NCBI GenBank assembly: GCA_005800965.1
Contig: SYEA01000140.1
Span: forward strand, 1 to 11,587
DNA length: 11,587 nt
Direction of reading: 5' to 3'
From: Actinomycetota bacterium
GTDB lineage: Bacteria; Actinomycetota; Acidimicrobiia; Acidimicrobiales; Ilumatobacteraceae
The notes under the pieces were generated by a model that was not told where the DNA came from, did not search any database, and saw nothing but the letters and a program-made list of their open reading frames with translations. Below, one piece after another: positions 6,628 to 11,587 of this stretch (position 1 is its first letter; each line of letters begins with the position of its first letter). The translations under genes and the position numbers were made by a program.

Positions 6628-7879
6628 ATTTGAGGGTAAGCAAGTAAGCAACAAGTTTGTCGATGTCGGATTCACTGAGCCCAAGATTTGGCATGCCGCG
6701 ATACTTGCCGTTCGTGTCAGCCAGCAACGCAGGGTTGGCATACATGGGCTTCACTTCTGGCGCATTGCGCAGCCATGCGCGCAAGTCATTGACATTCAGG
6801 CAAGTCTCATCAACACCCGCCAAATATTTTGCACCGAATTCGGCGCTGTCGGCCCGCCACACATCGTCGCGACATGCGTCGCGCAACAAGTTGAACATTG
6901 CGCCAGCGAAGGTGTTGCGCGACATGAGCTTGGTGAGGTTGGGTGCCGCACCCGACCAAACATTTTCGTCCGGGGCAGCAATTGCCAGGGTGCCATCGGC
7001 ACGTTTCAAGCCTTCGACTTGATGGCAACGCACACACTGGTTGAGGAATACCGACTCACCTTCTTTGGCCAAAGTTCCCTCGGCAGGAGGTTGATATGCC
7101 GCCTGTTGACCAGCCACCCACTTGGCAAAATCTTCATTGGACAATGCCACGGCTTCCATTCGCATGTTGGCATGTGACAGACCGCAGAATTCGGTGCACT
7201 GCCCGGCATAAATACCAGGGGCATCGGCTTCAAGTCGCAATGTGTGAACGCGACCGGGAACTGCATCACGCTTGCCGTTCAACGCCGGAATCCAGTACGA
7301 GTGAATCACGTCGCGACTGGTTTCTCGCAACAAGACTTTGGTGCCGACCGGCATAACTAGTTGCCCAGAACTGATGATGGGCTGGGTGATACCCCATTCG
7401 TTCTGCACTGGGTAGTCGTATTCCCACCACCACTGTTGCCCCGTCACGTTGATGACAAGTTGTGTGTCGTCAGTGCGTGCCAAATCAAAGATCACTCGAA
7501 ACGTAAATACACCGACCACTGCCAAAATGAGTGCAGGAATCACAGTGAGAGTGATCTCCAGCGCCGGCTTGCCATGTGTCTGCTCGGGGATTGGCTGGCC
7601 ACGATCTTTGTAACGCCAAATGGCAAAACCAACTGCAGCAGCAACGATGATGCCGATGATTCCGGCAACGGCGAACACCGGTTGCTGGAGGTCGTCGATC
7701 ATCTTGGCATTCGGGCCTTTGGGTTGCCAGGTGTCTTGCGGTGCATTCGTTGCGCACGAGCCCAAAAAGGCAGCGGCACCAGTAGCCGCAAGGGCACGTA
7801 GGGCGAGTCGACGCGACTTCATCATGGTCACGCTAAGGCGCGAGCCCGTTGGCAGCAGAGACAAGCGACGGTGATTCAC
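6626..7879 (-). CDS. ctaC: Cytochrome c oxidase subunit II with fused cytochrome c domain (caa3 type)
   Basis: Accepts electrons and passes them from a covalently bound c heme through CuA to subunit I. In the 417-residue reading, a lipoprotein signal ends at FLGSC (lipid-anchored C42). Two helices follow (about 68-88 and 108-130), then a CuA cupredoxin domain with H193 in HSYWIPAL and GQCTEFCGLSHANMRM (226-241) giving C228, E230, C232, H236 and M239. The C-terminal domain has heme motif CVRCH (282-286) and a probable axial methionine M396 in RGMPNLGL. Two further cysteines, C336 and C360, sit between these and could form a disulfide. The start is uncertain: GTG at 7879 overlaps the upstream stop (GTGA) and suggests coupling, but the paired ATGs at 7825 and 7822 give a far more normal 23-24 residue lipoprotein signal. 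I keep the outer boundary and consider the inner start at least as likely. Confidence 0.96.
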   Translation of the reverse strand: MNHRRLSLLPTGSRLSVTMMKSRRLALRALAATGAAAFLGSCATNAPQDTWQPKGPNAKMIDDLQQPVFAVAGIIGIIVAAAVGFAIWRYKDRGQPIPEQTHGKPALEITLTVIPALILAVVGVFTFRVIFDLARTDDTQLVINVTGQQWWWEYDYPVQNEWGITQPIISSGQLVMPVGTKVLLRETSRDVIHSYWIPALNGKRDAVPGRVHTLRLEADAPGIYAGQCTEFCGLSHANMRMEAVALSNEDFAKWVAGQQAAYQPPAEGTLAKEGESVFLNQCVRCHQVEGLKRADGTLAIAAPDENVWSGAAPNLTKLMSRNTFAGAMFNLLRDACRDDVWRADSAEFGAKYLAGVDETCLNVNDLRAWLRNAPEVKPMYANPALLADTNGKYRGMPNLGLSESDIDKLVAYLLTLK

Positions 7880-9015
7880 GGCACGAACACTTCAATTGCC
7901 TGCCCGGCTACCCCAGGCACCGTCAGGGTCAAAGGCGCATCCTGGGCAACCGAGGGCTTGTCGTATTTCACCGTCAGTGCCTGCTCGGCACCTTGGGGGA
8001 TGAGCTGCGTGCAGGTTTCGTTCTTTTCGGCATGGCTGTCACCCTCGGTGGTTTCAGGGGCAGCAGCGCCAGCCGCCATGGCGCTACCGAGTGATGCAAC
8101 CATGCGTCGCTCAGCTTCATCGAAGTTGCGGAAGATGAACGTAACTGGGTTGGCACGCGATGCAGTTACACGTTGTTGTGGTTCGCCGAAGCCCACCATC
8201 ACCGCCGAGAGTCGACCGTTTCGCAATTCAATAATTGCCGTAACGTTGCTGCGCAGCGACAGCGTTTTCATCGCTTTTTTATCGAAGTACTTTGATTTTT
8301 CTACGCCACACTCACGATGTAAGTAGTGGCCCTCTTCTGCAGCTTCTGCCAAATCCGTTCGCAGGCCGACACCTGCACCGGCGATGCCACCTGCGACGAT
8401 GCCGACTGCCCCGACTACACAGATGGCACTGACGAGTGCTCCTTTCAGCGCGGGGCGCAACGCAAACCACGAGCCAGCCAACAACACCAGGCTGGCCACG
8501 ACCATGAACACCACTGCGCCAGCACTCTTGGAGATAGCCAGCATGACGCGCGAGAACGAAAAGATCACCACTCCCAACCCGAGCGTGGCGATGACAGGGA
8601 ACTCAATCGGGTGCAACAAACGTTGCCGAGCAGATTCGTTGTGGGCAGGGTCGTCGGATGCCGATTCGCTCCACGCCTGCACCAACCATTCGGCGAGTGC
8701 AGCAAGCACCACCACAATGCCGAGCACAAAATAAATTTGTGCGACCACAAGGCCGAGCACCAACAGCATGAGGCCGACCACCGTCATGAGTGGCCACAGT
8801 GATGCACCCGTAAGCGCGTTGTCGCGAGGCTGGGATTCGCTGTCACCCTCATTGATCAACATCACGATGGCGGTGAGGCCAACCAGAGCAGCAAGCACCA
8901 TGCTGAGCGCAACACCACCGATGGCTAAGCGTTCTACAAAAATGATGTAGGCAACCAAATTGAACGATGCGAAACCGCTGAGGCCGAGGAAGAGTTTGGA
9001 GCCGACTTTGAACAT
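7876..9015 (-). CDS. Seven-helix membrane protein with exported cupredoxin-like tail, function unknown
   Basis: I do not recognise a named family. From the ATG at 9015 the product is 379 residues; a longer frame reaches 9081 but runs into the upstream gene, and the 9015 start has AGAAG eight bases before it. About seven helices occupy 7-27, 33-54, 72-93, 95-113, 138-160, 165-184 and 193-215, which would put the C-terminal 160 residues outside the cytosol if the N-terminus is inside. That tail alternates short hydrophobic strands (NVTAIIELRNG 257-267; NPVTFIFRNFDEAERRM 289-305; LTLTVPGVAGQAIEVFVP 362-379), like the beta sandwich of cupredoxins. No CuA or type-1 copper motif is present. It does have H230, H233 and C236 (HxxHxxC) and a second cysteine C335, possible metal ligands or a disulfide. 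It lies between the subunit-III-like gene (5 bases) and ctaC (GTGA overlap), so a role with the oxidase is likely but unproven. Confidence 0.85.
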   Translation of the reverse strand: MFKVGSKLFLGLSGFASFNLVAYIIFVERLAIGGVALSMVLAALVGLTAIVMLINEGDSESQPRDNALTGASLWPLMTVVGLMLLVLGLVVAQIYFVLGIVVVLAALAEWLVQAWSESASDDPAHNESARQRLLHPIEFPVIATLGLGVVIFSFSRVMLAISKSAGAVVFMVVASLVLLAGSWFALRPALKGALVSAICVVGAVGIVAGGIAGAGVGLRTDLAEAAEEGHYLHRECGVEKSKYFDKKAMKTLSLRSNVTAIIELRNGRLSAVMVGFGEPQQRVTASRANPVTFIFRNFDEAERRMVASLGSAMAAGAAAPETTEGDSHAEKNETCTQLIPQGAEQALTVKYDKPSVAQDAPLTLTVPGVAGQAIEVFVP

Positions 9016-9020
9016 GATGC

Positions 9021-9626
9021 TTACTTCTGTACGTACACGACGAACCACATTGCGGCGAAAGTGCCCGACACGGCATACCAATAGAGCGCGTGACCGGCCA
9101 GGACATCTACATCATTGACACGACCAGCCAGCACACGAAACATGGCAACAAACGAATACGCCATCGCACTGGCGATGATCGCAAACATGGTGCCGGTGAT
9201 GGCACAGAACATCGTTTCGTAGGCGTCGGTGCGAAGTGCGATGCCCATCTGCACCCACAAGGCAATCTGGGCGTTCAACAACGCCAAACCCGTGAACAGC
9301 GTGATGGCCAACGCCAATGTCGCATGCGACTTGTCACCACGACGCGCTGCGTACACCGCCCATTGGGCCATCAAACAAGCGACGACGAAGGTGAACATCA
9401 TGGTGTTCGACAAAACTTCAGGAATCGCCACGTCTTTTTTCAACCAATCTTTAATGAGCCGACCGCCATCTTCGGCAACACGTGTCGGCGCATTGGCACG
9501 GAAATCAAGCCAGATGGCCAACATGCCACCCATCAACATCGCCACTGCACCAGCCACGAACGCCGAAGCAACGAACACCGTGCTGGTGCGACGTGCCGGC
9601 CCAGCAGTAAGTGCGGGCGCGGTCAT
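9021..9626 (-). CDS. Divergent cytochrome c oxidase subunit III-like membrane protein
   Basis: 201-residue, five-helix protein (about 15-39, 74-94, 102-124, 139-162, 178-198) that lines up with CtaE of this window along the last three helices: NAQIALW (118-124) against GGQVYEF, ITGTMFAII (143-151) against LTGFHGVHV, and ALYWYAVSGTFAAMWF (180-195) against LYWHFVDIVWIIIF. Topology, length and the TG and YW anchors argue for common descent. The residues that make subunit III recognisable are changed: the buried glutamate (E113 in CtaE) becomes alanine, both helix-4 histidines are gone, and HFVD becomes YAVS. It starts at an ATG overlapping the stop of the subunit-I-like gene (ATGA), with AGGTG five bases before it, so the two are probably made in equal amounts and form a complex. 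Homology is moderately sure; function is unknown. Confidence 0.85.
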   Translation of the reverse strand: MTAPALTAGPARRTSTVFVASAFVAGAVAMLMGGMLAIWLDFRANAPTRVAEDGGRLIKDWLKKDVAIPEVLSNTMMFTFVVACLMAQWAVYAARRGDKSHATLALAITLFTGLALLNAQIALWVQMGIALRTDAYETMFCAITGTMFAIIASAMAYSFVAMFRVLAGRVNDVDVLAGHALYWYAVSGTFAAMWFVVYVQK

Positions 9627-11125
9627 GTCGACACCTGCGTCTGATAACGATCGGCGCTCGGTGTTCCGCGACGCGACTGAGCAACCAGACCAACGAAGGC
9701 AACGACAACCAGCAACATCAACGCATGACCAAGGGCCACGGCAGCATTGGCGACCCCGACGACACCAGCATCGCTGTAGCCCGTGGCGGAATTTGCCGGT
9801 TGGTCCATGAACCCCGCAACATAATGCGGCAGTGACGCCAACACGGTGGCAAGAAAACCTGTAAGCGCCAGCAAGATGACGGGCACATCAGGCAGTGGTC
9901 GGCCAGTGAGCGAGCCAATGTGCAACGCAACGCCACCGAGTGCGGCCAGAACCGAGCCGTACACCACATACACGAGTGCGGCTTCGCCAAACACAGTGCC
10001 CACCAACCCGAGTGCATCCATGTGCATTGCGGCGGAGCCCACCAACCCGGTAAACACCATGCCCACCCCAAACAACGAGGCCACCAGTGCTCCCGACACC
10101 GAGGGCTTGCCAGCCTTCAGCGCCAGCAACGACAACATGATCACCACGAGTGGCGCCAACAATGGCAACAAGTTGAACAGTGCGAACGGCACGAATGACT
10201 GCAGTGTGGCAAACGGTGTGTCACCGAGGGCAAAGACATGGGCTTGTTGGGTTACCGAACTCATGATTACGGTCGCAGCAATACCCACACCAACGAGCAA
10301 CACGCCACGCAGCGGCTGGCGAGCGGACGTTATTCGAGCCGTACGTGCGGCAGCATCAGCCAAGATGCCGAGTGTTGGCACGACATAAATCAAGGTCTGT
10401 GGCTCGCGGGTGGTCCAACCCAGCCACGTGTTGATGAAACCCGCACCACCAAATGCCACTCGAGCATTCACAAAATCCACCCACACATAAACGATCGCAC
10501 CGATCGCAACAGGAAGGGTGAGTGCGATGCCGATGGCCCCCACCAAAGCAGAGAACGCACCAAGTGGAATGCTGGCCAGACGTTGACCATTGCGCCTCGT
10601 CAACACCGTCGTGGCCACGACGACGGCGAGGGCGATCAGCCCGACGAACACGATGCCAAGCCCCAGCAAGTACAGCTCTACGTATTGTTGTGCGCCGCCA
10701 CCGGGGCCTCCATTAAAGAGATACGACACCAACACGGTTGCACTGCCAGCCAGCCAGGCCCACCAACCAAAAGCCGCAAGCCGAGGCAACGAAATATTCG
10801 AAGCATGCAACTGCGCTGGCAGTGTCCACAGCGACAACCCGAGCATGAGCGGGGCCGCAACACCGAATACCAATGCAAATCGATGCAGCGAAAACAGCTG
10901 GGTCAATGCACCAGCGTCAACGAGTGCTGCGGATGAATCCAGCCGCTCCAAGCCCAACACCACACCGACCGCACTGGCCACGACGAACCACAGTGCAGCA
11001 CCCAGGGTGAGCGAGAGCCCGATTCGCACATGGTCGGCAGCGGTGATCCATCGTGCCAACGCGCCGAGACTCGCGGGGGCTGGACGGCCTGCCGCCGACA
11101 GAGTTTCTGCGTGCGTAGTCGTCAT
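9623..11125 (-). CDS. Degenerate heme-copper oxidase subunit I-like protein
   Basis: About 12 membrane helices in 500 residues, start ATG at 11125 (two GTG codons precede it in frame). The N-terminal third follows subunit I closely: ITAADHVRIG (28-37), LFSLHRFALVFG (77-88) with the heme a histidine H81, and QLHASNISLPRLAAFGWW (105-122) against QIGARDVAFPRINAFGFW of CtaD. My alignment by eye gives these losses: D-channel D128 to N110 and N135 to A117; CuB histidine H277 to E241; GHPEVY to REPQTL, so the cross-link tyrosine is leucine; H326 to A295 with H327 kept as H296; K355 lost; and heme a3 and heme a ligands H412 and H414 to A383 and V385. It therefore cannot form the normal oxygen-reducing site. 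The open, uninterrupted frame and coupling to its neighbour show it is a maintained gene. It may be a structural or assembly partner, or bind a single heme through other histidines. Confidence 0.88.
   Translation of the reverse strand: MTTTHAETLSAAGRPAPASLGALARWITAADHVRIGLSLTLGAALWFVVASAVGVVLGLERLDSSAALVDAGALTQLFSLHRFALVFGVAAPLMLGLSLWTLPAQLHASNISLPRLAAFGWWAWLAGSATVLVSYLFNGGPGGGAQQYVELYLLGLGIVFVGLIALAVVVATTVLTRRNGQRLASIPLGAFSALVGAIGIALTLPVAIGAIVYVWVDFVNARVAFGGAGFINTWLGWTTREPQTLIYVVPTLGILADAAARTARITSARQPLRGVLLVGVGIAATVIMSSVTQQAHVFALGDTPFATLQSFVPFALFNLLPLLAPLVVIMLSLLALKAGKPSVSGALVASLFGVGMVFTGLVGSAAMHMDALGLVGTVFGEAALVYVVYGSVLAALGGVALHIGSLTGRPLPDVPVILLALTGFLATVLASLPHYVAGFMDQPANSATGYSDAGVVGVANAAVALGHALMLLVVVAFVGLVAQSRRGTPSADRYQTQVST
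9632..9636 (-). promoter_or_regulatory. Ribosome binding site of the subunit III-like gene
   Basis: AGGTG on the minus strand, five bases before the ATG at 9626 and inside the end of the subunit-I-like gene. It decides the start and supports coupled translation. Confidence 0.55.
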
Positions 11126-11212
11126 CACCACGTGGCAAGGCTACTCAATTGGGCTGTTTATCTTGATATCTCGGCTCGTCACACCCGACCAAACCGACCA
11201 ATGTTTTGCGAA
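11126..11212 (-). promoter_or_regulatory. Only sizeable gap in the oxidase cluster; possible promoter/operator region
   Basis: This 87-base gap between the ctaB stop and the subunit-I-like start is the only one in the cluster longer than nine bases. On the minus strand TTGGTC (11192 to 11187) and TATCAA (11168 to 11163) are spaced by 18 bases and could serve as -35 and -10 elements, though both match consensus only partly. A GATATC palindrome lies in the same place. The palindrome CCACGTGG (11128-11135) sits directly before the start codon. No rho-independent terminator for ctaB is visible, so read-through from ctaB remains possible. Confidence 0.35.
11185..11201. repeat. Two direct copies of CCGACCAA, nine-base period
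   Basis: CCGACCAA at 11185-11192 and again at 11194-11201, separated by one A; on the transcribed minus strand this reads TTGGTCGG twice. It lies in the single gap upstream of the subunit-I-like gene and overlaps the possible -35 element, so it could be an operator half-site pair. It is short enough to be chance. Confidence 0.5.
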
Positions 11213-11587
11213 CTAACGCACGAGCACATCGAGCATCACTGCCAAAAACAGCAACGTGACGTACGAGATGGAAAACGTAAAGACCCGCATTGCGGCAGCG
11301 GTGGTCGGAGCACGACCGAGACCAAACGTGAGCGCAATGAATGCAACGCCAAGCACAACTGCTGCCACCGAATAAACCACACCCATGTCATCCAGCGGAA
11401 TCAAGGCAAAGGAGACGAGCGTGACCGCAATCGTGTACCAACCCATCGTGCGCACCGTGCGCGACAATGTTTCAACCACCGGCAACATGGGCACCGATGC
11501 GGCTCGATACTCGTCAGCGTGGCGAATCGCTAGCGCCCAGAAGTGTGGTGGGGTCCACAAAAAGATGACGAGAAACAACACGACTGC
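11213..11587 (-). CDS. ctaB: Protoheme IX farnesyltransferase (heme O synthase), 5' end outside the window
   Basis: C-terminal 124 residues of the membrane prenyltransferase that adds a farnesyl group to heme B to make heme O, the precursor of heme A used by the oxidase encoded downstream. The UbiA-family fingerprint is clear: FLWTPPHFWALAI near the window edge, then the second conserved loop DEYRAASVPMLPVV, followed by three to four hydrophobic helices and a short end at DVLVR. The first aspartate-rich motif and roughly 170-180 residues lie beyond the right edge. The stop is TAG at 11213-11215. Its position ahead of the ctaC-ctaG genes matches the usual linkage of heme A synthesis with aa3/caa3 oxidase genes; heme A synthase (ctaA) is not in the window. 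Confidence 0.95.
   Translation of the reverse strand, partial: AVVLFLVIFLWTPPHFWALAIRHADEYRAASVPMLPVVETLSRTVRTMGWYTIAVTLVSFALIPLDDMGVVYSVAAVVLGVAFIALTFGLGRAPTTAAAMRVFTFSISYVTLLFLAVMLDVLVR

Noticed and set aside
9016..9081. Longer form of the seven-helix protein starting at 9081
   Set aside because: It would add an arginine-rich, non-hydrophobic stretch overlapping the upstream gene by 60 bases, while the 9015 ATG fits the junction pattern and has an AGAAG in front.
10238..10936. 232-codon plus-strand open frame opposite the subunit-I-like gene
   Set aside because: The composition is polar and repetitive, as expected for the complement of a membrane protein gene; no start signal or homology is seen.
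9623..11125. Calling the subunit-I-like gene a pseudogene
   Set aside because: The frame is intact over 500 codons, membrane helices are preserved, and it is translationally coupled to the next gene. Ligand loss looks like changed function, not decay.
1..11587. Mobile elements, CRISPR arrays, tRNA or rRNA genes
   Set aside because: I looked for repeats, transposase-like frames and RNA gene signatures on both strands and saw none; nearly all bases are used by the listed genes.

Overview
The window reads as a chromosomal piece of an aerobic actinobacterium. The moderately GC-rich sequence, the form of SerRS motif 3, the caa3-type oxidase layout and the SPSYWP-type membrane hairpin at the end of subunit I suggest the Acidimicrobiia, but no rRNA or other taxonomic marker is present, so this placement is an inference. 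All of the window is gene-dense: no gap exceeds about 90 bases, and no RNA gene, insertion sequence, CRISPR array or prophage remnant was seen.

Left part (1-2752): a seryl-tRNA synthetase gene (serS, minus strand, 3' end cut by the window) diverges across only 40 bases from a two-gene ABC exporter (ATPase, then ABC-2 permease; plus strand, ATGA overlap). The permease gene ends 5 bases from the convergent end of the cytochrome oxidase operon.

Right part (2753-11587, all minus strand, read from high to low coordinates): ctaB (heme O synthase, 5' end outside the window), an 87-base intergenic gap, a degenerate subunit-I-like gene, a degenerate subunit-III-like gene, a seven-helix membrane protein with an exported beta-rich, cupredoxin-like tail, then ctaC (subunit II with fused cytochrome c), ctaD (subunit I), ctaE (subunit III), ctaF (small subunit IV) and ctaG (assembly factor). 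From the subunit-I-like gene to ctaG every junction is either a 4-8 base overlap or a gap of 4-9 bases, so these eight genes are very probably one transcript. ctaB could be read into it or be separate.

The canonical genes build a caa3-type (A1 family) heme-copper oxidase. The diheme-plus-CuB active site, the D and K proton channels, the CuA site and a covalent c-heme domain are all visible. CtaB supplies heme O, the precursor of heme A, and CtaG is the family linked to CuB-site assembly. No ctaA is visible.

The most unusual content is the three genes ahead of ctaC (7876-11125). They look like a parallel but catalytically dead oxidase: a subunit I homologue that keeps only the first heme a histidine and one of the CuB histidines, a subunit III homologue without the usual TGFHG/HV and YWHFVD residues, and a membrane protein with a cupredoxin-like domain that lacks a CuA site. 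I propose them as a structural, assembly or regulatory module that works with the real caa3 oxidase. That role is inferred.
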